DNA from: Lachnospiraceae bacterium
Lineage (GTDB): Bacteria; Bacillota; Clostridia; Lachnospirales; Lachnospiraceae
DNA length: 43,360 nucleotides
Direction of reading: 5' to 3'
NCBI GenBank assembly: GCA_017615545.1
Contig: JAFZZY010000048.1
Coordinates: 1 to 43,360 of the forward strand
Shown: positions 8,630-16,330 of the stretch, piece by piece
Layout of the letters: every line of letters starts with the position of its first letter
Numbering within the stretch: the stretch's first letter is position 1
Notes under the pieces: generated by a model
The model's database searches: none
What the model was told of the DNA's origin: nothing
The model's input: only the letters and a program-made list of their open reading frames with translations
Program-made: the position numbers and the translations under genes

Positions 8630-9028
8630 ATGCAGGACGATTCAATTCGTGATATGTTTGAGGAGATCAAGGATGCGCTCGAGGAGCTGGTCGGCGGGAT
8701 CGAGGAAGCGGTGGATGAGGCCGTGATGGGTTCATTTCCCGAGAGCTTCGTTGAGGGCTGGGAGCAGTTCATGGCGGACCATACGTTTGTGAAGAAGGAC
8801 GGAACGGTCGTGCAGGGATGGCCCGTGACGCGGGTGCTGAGCCCGGATAAGAAGAAGCAGCTCAACTGCTACGGCGGGCTGAAGGTCGACGGGCGGACAT
8901 TGATCGTGCAGACCCGAATTTCGTCGTGGGAGCCGCTGTACACGTTCGAGATGGAGGAGGCTGCGGTAGAGGCGCTGAAGAAGATCAGCGAGGCGATGAA
9001 ACGGGGGGATTCGTTTATTGAATTGTAG
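8630..9028 (+). CDS. Uncharacterised acidic cytoplasmic protein
   Basis: This is a 132-residue protein with an acidic helical N-terminus (MFEEIKDALEELVGGIEEAVDEAV) and a mixed domain with GTVVQGWPVTRVLSPDKK. It has no signal peptide or membrane segment. The ATG at 8615 is in frame, but the bases just after it form GGGAGG (8617-8622), which is the ribosome-binding site for the ATG at 8630. I do not recognise the family. It stands alone between two small membrane-protein genes. Confidence 0.65.
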   Translation: MQDDSIRDMFEEIKDALEELVGGIEEAVDEAVMGSFPESFVEGWEQFMADHTFVKKDGTVVQGWPVTRVLSPDKKKQLNCYGGLKVDGRTLIVQTRISSWEPLYTFEMEEAAVEALKKISEAMKRGDSFIEL

Positions 9029-9094
9029 TAAGATAGAGGAATAGAAACGATTTTCGGTTGGCAAATTCGAAATAAACATAAATGGAGGCGGCCA

Positions 9095-9407
9095 ATGAAA
9101 GAGAAAAAACAAAGGGAACCACACGATAAAGCGTTTATTACCGCGGGGTTATTCTTGGGGGGCATTCTCTTTATTATTCATATTTGCAAGACACACCAGT
9201 ACTGGGCGTTTACGTTTGTTGCGTCGATCGCCTTGATCGTTGCGGTACCGTTTCTGGTCTACGCAGAAACAGCCCACCCGAATAGGGTGAAACAAGTTCT
9301 ATGATCTGTCGCAGATCGCGCTTTGGGGCGCAGGAGTTATTTTCCTGGTAGGTGCTATTTGGTGGTTTGTTGATCAGATGGAAAAAAGGTATAAAGAGGA
9401 AGCGTGA
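9095..9407 (+). pseudogene. Small membrane protein gene, frameshifted near its middle
   Basis: From the ATG at 9095 (after a GGAGG) the frame gives 69 residues with two membrane helices (AGLFLGGILFIIHIC and FTFVASIALIVAVPFLVYA), then stops at TGA 9302-9304. Moving on by one base near 9290-9304 opens a frame to the TGA at 9405-9407. It encodes YDLSQIALWGAGVIFLVG and then AIWWFVDQMEKRYKEEA, a third helix with a charged tail. That second part has no start codon or ribosome-binding site of its own. The simplest reading is a gene of about 104 residues broken by one extra base. A sequencing error or +1 frameshifting at the CTA-TGA junction are alternatives. Confidence 0.55.
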
Positions 9408-9438
9408 GATCAGACGCCATGTTTTTTGTGGCGACATA

Positions 9439-9467
9439 TTGACAGAGTGGTCCATGCATGCTAGAAT
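9439..9467 (+). promoter_or_regulatory. Strong sigma-A promoter for the T-box leader
   Basis: A consensus TTGACA (9439-9444) and TAGAAT (9462-9467) are separated by 17 bases, placing the transcription start near 9474, just upstream of T-box stem I. Confidence 0.8.
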
Positions 9468-9479
9468 CGCTGTGTATCA

Positions 9480-9758
9480 TATCGAAAACCGATGATTGAG
9501 AAGAGTACTCCGGGATGGACGAAACCAGAGAGCCGCGGCGGTGGAATGCGGCAAACGTATCACGGACGAATGGACTCAGAAGGGCGGGAGGAACGGCCGC
9601 AGGCCTAGTAAAACCCGACGCTGCCCACGTTACGGGATCAGAGCGGATGATTCTTCATCAATTGAGGTGGTACCGCGAGCTAAAGAAAAGAACGACGTAA
9701 TGTCGTATATAGGCCCGCCCTCGTGTCAGGTTTAATGCCCGGCACGGGGGCGTTTTTT
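9480..9758 (+). promoter_or_regulatory. T-box leader, tryptophan-specific
   Basis: The region holds the ordered parts of a T-box riboswitch: GAGAAGAGT at the stem I base, AGAGAG, a GGTGGAA-type apical loop, a specifier in the context GAA-TGG-ACTC with TGG at 9571-9573, and the T-box proper AGGTGGTACCGCG (9665-9677). A terminator follows at 9716-9758. The TGG specifier predicts sensing of uncharged tRNA-Trp, so transcription should read through when tryptophan is short. This fits the next gene downstream, a TrpB2 homologue at 10254. The CCCTC of the terminator's 5' arm can instead pair with GAGG of the T-box, giving the usual antiterminator switch. Confidence 0.9.
9716..9758 (+). terminator. 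T-box-controlled terminator
   Basis: A 12-base-pair stem (CGCCCTCGTGTC with GGCACGGGGGCG) is followed by six T residues. It is the off-state structure of the Trp T-box leader. Confidence 0.88.
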
Positions 9759-9846
9759 GTGGGAAGAAGCCCCGAACTCGCGTGGAAGTGTTCTTCGGAG
9801 CGGGCGCCGCGCAGCCTCCGAGGGGCGGAACAGTCACTAAAGTGAG

Positions 9847-10160
9847 GGATTATGACTAAAGCGAGCGAAATCAAACGGCTTAGGCATAAAACAAGCTATT
9901 CCACCAGGAGCTGAGCAATCGCAGGAGAGAAGAATTATGACTAAAGCGAGCGAAAACTCTTGGTTTAGGCATGAAACAAGCTTTTCCGACTAGAGCGGAG
10001 ACGGCACGAGGCCTAAGGATTATGCCTAAGGCGAGAGAAAGCAAGAGGTTTAGGCATAAAACAAGCTTTTCCACTAGGCGCTGAGCAGGCGCAAGAGAGA
10101 AGAATTATGACTAAAGCGAGCGAAAACTCTTGGTTTAGGCATGAAACAAGTTTTTTCGGG
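9847..10160. repeat. Four tandem 85-bp repeats with a hairpin core
   Basis: The motif ATTATG followed by (A/C)CTAA(A/G)GCGAG starts at 9849, 9934, 10019 and 10104, exactly 85 bases apart each time. Each unit then has a variable 12-18 bases, TTAGGCAT(A/G)AAACAAG, and a spacer ending in GAGAAG or CTAAGG. In the third unit ATGCCTAA and TTAGGCAT form a perfect 8-bp stem; in the others the stem has one mismatch. Units 2 and 4 are nearly identical. The period is not a multiple of three, so apparent minus-strand frames here are shadows. The array lies between the T-box terminator and trpB2, inside the read-through leader. The rest of 9759-9846 and 10161-10253 shows nothing recognisable. Confidence 0.9.
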
Positions 10161-10253
10161 CCAGCCGCGCATTCAAAAAACAAGAATTCAAGTACCAAAA
10201 AATAAAACGAAAGGTATACCCGACCTGAGAGGGGGGTAAAAAGGTAACAAACT

Positions 10254-11645
10254 ATGTCACAGACGAGTAAAGAGATCCCTTACAAGATCTATCTGGAGGA
10301 GAGCGAGCTGCCGAAGCAGTGGTATAACCTGCGCGCGGATATGAAGAAGAAGCCGGCGCCGCTGCTGAACCCGGGCACAGGTAAGCCCATGACACTGGAT
10401 GAACTGAGCGTTGTTTTCTGCCGCGAGCTGGCGAAGCAGGAGCTGGATAACGACACGAAGTTCTTCGACATCCCGCAGGAGATCTTTGATTTCTATAAGA
10501 TGTATCGTCCGGCACCGTTGGTACGCGCTTATTTCCTGGAGCGTGCGCTCGGTACTCCGGCGAAGATCTACTATAAGTTTGAGGGCAACAACACCTCCGG
10601 CAGCCATAAGTTGAATTCCGCGATCGCGCAGGCTTACTATGCGAAGAAGCAGGGCCTGAAGGGCGTGACCACGGAGACCGGCGCAGGCCAGTGGGGTACA
10701 GCGCTCTCCATGGCATGTGCATTCCTGGATATGGACTGTCAGGTTTACATGGTAAAGGTTTCTTATGAGCAGAAGCCTTTCCGCCGCGAAGTAATGAGAA
10801 CTTACGGTGCGAAGGTTACCCCTTCCCCGTCCAATACAACAAATGTTGGTCGCAAGATCCTGGAAGAGTTCCCGGGAACGGGCGGTTCTTTGGGTTGCGC
10901 GATCTCTGAGGCAGTTGAGGCAGCGGTTTCCCAGGAAGGCTACCGTTACGTGCTCGGTTCCGTTTTGAACCAGGTACTGCTGCATCAGTCCGTGATCGGC
11001 CTCGAGGCAAAGGCTGCGCTCGATAAGTACGGCGTGAAGCCCGACATCATCATCGGCTGCGCAGGCGGCGGCTCCAATTTGGGCGGCCTGATCGCACCGT
11101 TCATGGGCGAGAAGCTCCGCGGCGAGGCAGACTACCGCATCATCGCTGTAGAGCCTGCATCCTGCCCGAGCTTCACCAGAGGTACCTATGCATACGATTT
11201 CTGCGATACCGGCGCTGTATGCCCGCTCGCTAAGATGTACACCCTCGGTTCGACCTTCATGCCGTCACCGAACCATGCCGGCGGCCTGCGTTACCACGGC
11301 ATGAGCTCGACATTGTCCGAACTGTACGATCAGGGCCTGATGGAGGCAACGAGCGTAGAGCAGACTTCCGTATTCGCAGCAGCAGAGCAGTTCGCCCGTG
11401 TGGAGGGCATCCTGCCGGCACCGGAATCCAGCCATGCGATCCGCGTTGCGATCGACGAAGCACTGAAGTGTAAGGAGACCGGAGAGGAGAAAACTATCCT
11501 TTTCGGCTTGACAGGAACCGGATATTTTGATATGGTAGCATATGAGAAGTATAACAATGGTGAAATGTCCGATTACATCCCCACGGATGAGGATATCGCT
11601 AAGAGCCTTGCGAAGCTTCCCAAAGTGCCCGGCGCGAATGATTAA
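10254..11645 (+). CDS. trpB: Tryptophan synthase beta chain, TrpB2 type
   Basis: This is a 463-residue PLP enzyme that joins indole and serine to make tryptophan. The length and the N-terminal extension (PYKIYLEESELPKQWYNLR) mark the TrpB2 subfamily, which is longer than the roughly 400-residue TrpB1. The PLP Schiff-base lysine is K119 in GSHKLNSA; the phosphate-binding loop GCAGGGSN is at 268-275. AAAGG precedes the ATG by about 8 bases. No trpA or other trp gene is nearby, so it may salvage free indole, as proposed for stand-alone TrpB2, or act with a TrpA encoded elsewhere. The tryptophan T-box 500 bases upstream gives a matching control signal. Confidence 0.93.
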   Translation: MSQTSKEIPYKIYLEESELPKQWYNLRADMKKKPAPLLNPGTGKPMTLDELSVVFCRELAKQELDNDTKFFDIPQEIFDFYKMYRPAPLVRAYFLERALGTPAKIYYKFEGNNTSGSHKLNSAIAQAYYAKKQGLKGVTTETGAGQWGTALSMACAFLDMDCQVYMVKVSYEQKPFRREVMRTYGAKVTPSPSNTTNVGRKILEEFPGTGGSLGCAISEAVEAAVSQEGYRYVLGSVLNQVLLHQSVIGLEAKAALDKYGVKPDIIIGCAGGGSNLGGLIAPFMGEKLRGEADYRIIAVEPASCPSFTRGTYAYDFCDTGAVCPLAKMYTLGSTFMPSPNHAGGLRYHGMSSTLSELYDQGLMEATSVEQTSVFAAAEQFARVEGILPAPESSHAIRVAIDEALKCKETGEEKTILFGLTGTGYFDMVAYEKYNNGEMSDYIPTDEDIAKSLAKLPKVPGAND

Positions 11646-11743
11646 ACGTTGAGCAGTCAGGGTTCGCGGAACGTTCATTTTCCGAAAGGGAATGACGCAG
11701 CCAACATACCTTTAGCAGATTTTAGAGAAGAAGGTGACTTGTT

Positions 11744-12766
11744 ATGAAGAAGGATTTGGATTGGTCGAGCTTGGGTTTCGGCTACATTGCAACGGATTAT
11801 CGTTATTCCTCTAAGTTCAAGGATGGCGCATGGGATGAAGGTCAGTTGATCACCGACAGCATGATCACACTCAGCGAGTGTGCAGGTGTATTCCAGTACG
11901 CACAGACGATCTTTGAAGGACTGAAAGCGTATTCAACAAAGGATGGACACATCGTGTGCTTCCGCCCGGACCTGAATGCTGCTCGTATGGCAGACTCCGC
12001 GAAGCGTTTGGAGATGCCGGTGTTCCCTGAGGATCGTTTCATCGACGCTGTTTGTCAGGTCGTTAAGGCAAACCAGGATTGGGTGCCTCCGTACGGCAGC
12101 GGCGCAACATTATATATTCGCCCTTACATGATGGGCACGAACCCCGTTATTGGCGTTAAGCCGGCCAATGAATACGAGTTCCGTGTGTTTGCTACACCGG
12201 TAGGCCCGTACTTCAAGGGCGGCGCGAAGCCGATCGTTATCAAGGTCAGCGATTTCGACCGTGCGGCTCCGCATGGAACCGGCCACATCAAGGCTGGTCT
12301 GAACTACGCAATGAGCCTGCATGCGATCGTAACTGCGCATGACGAGGGATTTGCCGAGAACATGTATCTCGATCCCGAAAGCCGCACAAAGGTTGAAGAG
12401 ACCGGCGGCGCAAACTTCATCTTCATCACAAAGGATGGAACACTCGTTACACCGAAGTCGGACAGCATCCTGCCGTCCATCACACGTCGCTCCATCATGT
12501 ATGTTGCAGAGCATTATCTGGGCATGAAGGTAGAGCATCGTCCCGTTTACTTCGACGAGGTGAAAGATTTCGCGGAGTGCGGCCTGTGTGGTACTGCAGC
12601 CGTTATCTCTCCGGTAGGCCGTATCGTTAACCACGATACCGTGATCGACATCCCGGCCGGCATGGAGGAGATGGGTCCTGTAACGAAGAAGTTGTATGAT
12701 ACATTGACCGGTATCCAGATGGGTAGCATCGAAGCACCCGAAGGCTGGATCAAGAAGATTTGTTGA
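11744..12766 (+). CDS. ilvE: Branched-chain amino acid aminotransferase
   Basis: This is a 340-residue class IV PLP aminotransferase that interconverts Leu, Ile and Val with their 2-oxo acids, using glutamate/2-oxoglutarate. The PLP lysine is K183 in GHIKAGLNYA, and EETGGANFIF (about 218-227) is the family's conserved segment. The length and the opening LGFGYIATDYRY match the longer BCAT subgroup. AGAAGGTG precedes the ATG by 8 bases. It lies 98 bases after trpB2 with only a small hairpin between them (CATTTTCC/GGGAATG, about 11674-11690) and no terminator, so it could also be read from the T-box transcript. That would be unusual for ilvE. Confidence 0.95.
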   Translation: MKKDLDWSSLGFGYIATDYRYSSKFKDGAWDEGQLITDSMITLSECAGVFQYAQTIFEGLKAYSTKDGHIVCFRPDLNAARMADSAKRLEMPVFPEDRFIDAVCQVVKANQDWVPPYGSGATLYIRPYMMGTNPVIGVKPANEYEFRVFATPVGPYFKGGAKPIVIKVSDFDRAAPHGTGHIKAGLNYAMSLHAIVTAHDEGFAENMYLDPESRTKVEETGGANFIFITKDGTLVTPKSDSILPSITRRSIMYVAEHYLGMKVEHRPVYFDEVKDFAECGLCGTAAVISPVGRIVNHDTVIDIPAGMEEMGPVTKKLYDTLTGIQMGSIEAPEGWIKKIC

Positions 12767-12770
12767 TACC

Positions 12771-12969
12771 AGGCTCGAAAAGTTGAAGAGCCGAATGCTT
12801 GCATTCGAGCTCGAGACCTTGAGAGCCGCCCAAACATGAGCCGACCCGATTTCCGACAGGAAATCGAATAGGGCGGCGAATGATTGTAGGATTTCGGGAG
12901 CGCGAAGCGCGGAGAAATCCGTGGTATCAACGAAGCGGTAAGCAGGCTCGAAAAGTAGAAGAGCCGAAT
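12771..12969. repeat. Direct repeat pair flanking a hairpin-rich spacer
   Basis: A 26-base sequence beginning AGGCTCGAAAAGT and ending AGAGCCGAAT occurs at 12771-12796 and again at 12944-12969 with one mismatch, 173 bases apart. Each copy can fold on itself (GGCTC with GAGCC). Between them are more small palindromes: CGATTTCC/GGAAATCG, and GGATTTC/GAAATCC around GCGCGAAGCGC. The stretch between ilvE and the next gene (12767-13045) holds no coding sequence. A further hairpin, GGCGGAC/GTCCGCC, lies at about 12983-13010. Confidence 0.7.
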
Positions 12970-13045
12970 AAACATGAAACATGAGGCGGACGCGTGCTTA
13001 GCGGGTCCGCCCTCAGTTTATGGATGGAAAGGAGCGCATGCGGAC

Positions 13046-15262
13046 ATGAAAAAATGGAAATACGTACTCGGCACCGCAATGATGCTCCTGCTTTTGTTGG
13101 CGCTGCTGATCGGTGTGATCGAGAATTCGATCTTCGGCAATCGTGATTTCTACCGTGAGCAGTACGAGAAGATCGGCGTGGCCGAGGACGTGCGGATGGA
13201 GATGGACGACCTCATGCTGGTCACGGACCACATGCTCGATTACCTTCAGGATAACGTGTCGACGCTGGGGATCATGGCGGTCGTGGACGGGGAATACCGC
13301 CCGTTCTTTAATGAGCGCGAGACCCTGCACATGGAGGATGTGAAAAATCTGAACCTGGGGGCGAAATTATTCGGTGAGATCTGCCTGTGGATCTTCCTGA
13401 TCTCGTGCATGGGGTATACGACCATGCTGGTGCGCTACTACCGCAAGGTGAAGGGTATCAAAACTCCGGCGGATCCGGACTACATGGACCCGGCATCCAA
13501 AGCACCCGTGGAAACGAACGGGCCGGTCCCGAAAGAGGAAACGACGGGCCTGTTTGTATTTGCCGTGTACCGCAGGACGCTGATCTTTGCGATCCTGTTC
13601 CTGCTTCTGGTCGTCGGCCTTGGCGCCGCGATCGTAGCATCGGATTTCACGCATTATTGGACCATTTTCCACAAGATCTTCTTCACGAATGATCTGTGGT
13701 TACTCAATCCGAGGACGGATCTTCTGATCAATATCGTTCCGGAAGAGTTTTTTGTGGCGCTGGTTTCGCGCTGCGCCATTCGCTACGTGATCGCACTGAT
13801 CGTGCTGGCGGTAGTGGCCATCGGGGGATATTTTGTCGCCCTGGGGATCCACAAAGCGAAGAAAAAGAAAGCAAGCGCTGCAGCGCTGATGATGGCGATC
13901 GCCCTGGCGGTCGTGCCCGCGACTTCCGCTTCTGCAGGGGAAAATGATGCGTCCTACCGCGAGGCGCAGGAGCTGCTGTCGAAGATACCGACGAGCGCAC
14001 CCTGGCCGGAGGCGCCGGAACTCTCATCGCAGAGCGCCATCCTGATCGAGGAAAACAGCGGCAAGATCCTGTACCAGAAGAATGCTCTGGACGCACAGGA
14101 ACCGGCCGATCTGAATAAACTGATGACGGCATATCTGACATTGACCCGGGCGGCCGACACGGCGCGCACGGACATCGTGGTCTACCCGCAGAGCGTCATC
14201 TACATGGTGAAGAAAGGCGATACACACATTGGCCTGAAGACCAACGAGGTATTGACCGTTTACGACAGTCTGTGCGGCCTCCTGCTGCCTTCGGCGGACG
14301 ATTGCGCCGCGGGACTTTCACATTTTGTCAACGCGAAGAACGAGGATTTCGTGTCGGCGATGAACATGTCGGCGATGCTTATGAACTTCGCAAATACGAA
14401 CTACAAGGCGGCCGGCGGACGACCGGTGGAGGGGCAGTACTCCTGCGCCTACGATGTCGCCAAATTGTACGAGGAGTTGCTGACCTATCCGATCTTCGTG
14501 GAGATCAGCCGAAAGACCACGTATACGATCGAGCCGACGAACATCACGAACGAGAAGCGCCCCATGAAAAATAAGCATCGCATGCTGTTTAAGGATGATG
14601 CGTATTACGATGCACGCGTGGTGTGCGGGAAGAATGGACGCGGAACGGACCACGACAACAGCCTCGTTACGTATGCACGCTCGGGCGATGTTTCCCTGCT
14701 CTGCGTGGTCATGGGAGCAGATGCGGACGGCCAGTACACCGACACGAAGAAGCTTCTGGACTACGGCTTCAACGAGTTCGAGAATGTGAATATTTCGGCC
14801 AATGACTCCCGGTTCTACCAGGGAGCCAGCGATACGGGCATCCTGACTGCGGGCAGCCAGCTCCAGTTCTATCGTTTCGACGCGAAGGCGTCGCTGCTGC
14901 TTCCGAAGAATACTTCGGTCAATGACCTCACGACGACGGTCATCCGTAGCATGAATTCGTCGTACAGCCTGATCCGCTATTACATCGGCGACTATTTCCT
15001 GGGCGAGGCAGAAGTCATCGAGGCCAGCCCCGCATTGGCCGACGTAAAAAGCCCTCTGTTTGAGGAAAACGGCGGCATGCTGCCGTATAAAGCCCTGACG
15101 CCCATGGAGCGGGCGAAAGAGGGTCTGCCGTGGTACCTGATCCCCGCGATCACCGCGGGCGTCCTGCTCATCATCATCTTTATCTGCGCGTACAACAGCA
15201 AGACGAACAAACGCCGCAGACGTCATCGCAGGACGAAGATCGTAAAGAATATCGGCATATAA
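13046..15262 (+). CDS. DUF1461 membrane domain fused to degenerate S11 D,D-carboxypeptidase
   Basis: This is a 738-residue protein. Residues 1-265 match the DUF1461/TIGR01906 membrane family: four helices, FFNERETLHMEDVK, and FHKIFFTNDLWLLNPRTDLL split across the loop after the third helix. Next comes a second signal-peptide-like segment (KKKKASAAALMMAIALAV, then an ASA-type site near residue 300). The C-terminal half has the peptidase S11 fold (SAILIEENSGKILYQKN), with a final membrane helix and a basic tail. The active site is altered: SxxK reads D355-L-N-K358, SxN reads S416-A-D, and KTG reads K529-N-G. It is therefore probably not a working carboxypeptidase. An in-frame ATG at 12974 gives an unlikely leader; AAAGGAG points to 13046. 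It precedes trmB by 9 bases. Confidence 0.8.
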   Translation: MKKWKYVLGTAMMLLLLLALLIGVIENSIFGNRDFYREQYEKIGVAEDVRMEMDDLMLVTDHMLDYLQDNVSTLGIMAVVDGEYRPFFNERETLHMEDVKNLNLGAKLFGEICLWIFLISCMGYTTMLVRYYRKVKGIKTPADPDYMDPASKAPVETNGPVPKEETTGLFVFAVYRRTLIFAILFLLLVVGLGAAIVASDFTHYWTIFHKIFFTNDLWLLNPRTDLLINIVPEEFFVALVSRCAIRYVIALIVLAVVAIGGYFVALGIHKAKKKKASAAALMMAIALAVVPATSASAGENDASYREAQELLSKIPTSAPWPEAPELSSQSAILIEENSGKILYQKNALDAQEPADLNKLMTAYLTLTRAADTARTDIVVYPQSVIYMVKKGDTHIGLKTNEVLTVYDSLCGLLLPSADDCAAGLSHFVNAKNEDFVSAMNMSAMLMNFANTNYKAAGGRPVEGQYSCAYDVAKLYEELLTYPIFVEISRKTTYTIEPTNITNEKRPMKNKHRMLFKDDAYYDARVVCGKNGRGTDHDNSLVTYARSGDVSLLCVVMGADADGQYTDTKKLLDYGFNEFENVNISANDSRFYQGASDTGILTAGSQLQFYRFDAKASLLLPKNTSVNDLTTTVIRSMNSSYSLIRYYIGDYFLGEAEVIEASPALADVKSPLFEENGGMLPYKALTPMERAKEGLPWYLIPAITAGVLLIIIFICAYNSKTNKRRRRHRRTKIVKNIGI

Positions 15263-15271
15263 GGAGTTCAA

Positions 15272-15931
15272 ATGAGATTACGTAATGTTCCGGGAGCGCG
15301 CCAGGAAATGCTGGTGAATCCCTATGTTATCCAGGAGCCGGAGCGCTTTAAGGGCGTGTGGAGCAGCGAGGTTTTTCACAACGACCACCCGTTGCACATC
15401 GAGATCGGCACCGGAAAGGGGCAGTTCCTGATGGCGATGGCCGAGCTGCACCCCGACATCAATTATATCGGCATCGAGAAGTATTCATCCGTCCTGTTTC
15501 GGGCGCTGCAGAAGCGGCCCGCGCTGGAGCAGCAGAACCTGTTTTTCCTGCGCCTGGACGCGGAGGATTCGGCCGATATCTTCGGACCTGACGAGGTTTC
15601 GAAGATCTACCTGAACTTCTCGGATCCCTGGCCGAAGGAGCGCCACGCGAAGCGCCGCCTGACGTCGAAGGAGTTTCTGACCCGGTACCGCAACTTCCTG
15701 AAGGCGGGCGGACCGGTCGAATTTAAGACGGATAATCGGGATCTTTTCGATTTTTCGTTGGAGCAGATCGAGGAAGCCGGGTATGTCATGGACCTGTGCA
15801 CCTTTGACTTGCATCATGACGAAGCCGCTTGCGCGGGCAATGTCATGACCGAGTACGAGGAGCGTTTCTCACGGGCCGGACATCCCATCAACAAATACAT
15901 CATACATTGGGAGGTAAAAAAGAATGGTTAA
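15272..15931 (+). CDS. trmB: tRNA (guanine-N7-)-methyltransferase
   Basis: This is a 219-residue SAM-dependent enzyme that methylates G46 in the tRNA variable loop. The SAM-binding motif EIGTGKG is at 44-50, GIEKYSS near 67-73, and the family hallmark NFSDPWPKERH at about 115-125. Length is typical. AAGGAG lies before the ATG, 9 bases after the upstream stop. The last codons overlap the start of trxA by 8 bases, indicating translational coupling. Confidence 0.95.
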   Translation: MRLRNVPGARQEMLVNPYVIQEPERFKGVWSSEVFHNDHPLHIEIGTGKGQFLMAMAELHPDINYIGIEKYSSVLFRALQKRPALEQQNLFFLRLDAEDSADIFGPDEVSKIYLNFSDPWPKERHAKRRLTSKEFLTRYRNFLKAGGPVEFKTDNRDLFDFSLEQIEEAGYVMDLCTFDLHHDEAACAGNVMTEYEERFSRAGHPINKYIIHWEVKKNG

Positions 15932-16244
15932 ACATGTTAACACAGCAGAATTTAAAGAAGTGATCGCTAAGGATAAGGTCGTGTTTGCGGATTTCTTCGC
16001 AACCTGGTGCGGACCTTGCAAGATGCTGGCGCCGATGATCGACCAGATCTCCGAGATGCCCGAGTATGCGGATCGCGTAGAGTTTGTCAAGATCGACGTA
16101 GACGAAGAGGAGGAGCTCGCGGAGTCTTATGGCATCATGAGCATCCCCACCCTGATGATCTTCAAGGGCGGCGAGGTCGTGAAGACGCAGGTCGGCGGCG
16201 TTCCGAAGCCCATGCTCACGGCGATGATCGACGAAGTTCTGTAA
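15924..16244 (+). CDS. trxA: Thioredoxin
   Basis: This is a 106-residue thioredoxin, the cytoplasmic dithiol reductant. The redox site is WCGPC (C29-C32) and the cis-proline is P75 in SIPTLMIF. GGGAGG precedes the ATG by about 9 bases inside the end of trmB, with which it overlaps by 8 bases. A strong terminator follows at 16271-16302. Length and motifs are those of a standard active thioredoxin. Confidence 0.95.
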   Translation: MVKHVNTAEFKEVIAKDKVVFADFFATWCGPCKMLAPMIDQISEMPEYADRVEFVKIDVDEEEELAESYGIMSIPTLMIFKGGEVVKTQVGGVPKPMLTAMIDEVL

Positions 16245-16270
16245 TCGAAACAAATCAAATAGTATCAAAA

Positions 16271-16302
16271 CCGCCAAGGGGATCTCCCTTGGCGGTTTTT
16301 TT
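16271..16302 (+). terminator. Intrinsic terminator after trxA
   Basis: CCGCCAAGGG pairs perfectly with CCCTTGGCGG and is followed by seven T residues. Confidence 0.93.
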
Positions 16303-16330
16303 GAGAAGGCGCAGGCCTAAGGCATCATTT

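Noticed and set aside
9880..10198. Minus-strand repeat peptides (GKACFMPKP-type) in the 85-bp array
   Set aside because: The period is not a multiple of three, so the frame changes from unit to unit; there is no conserved start or ribosome-binding site.
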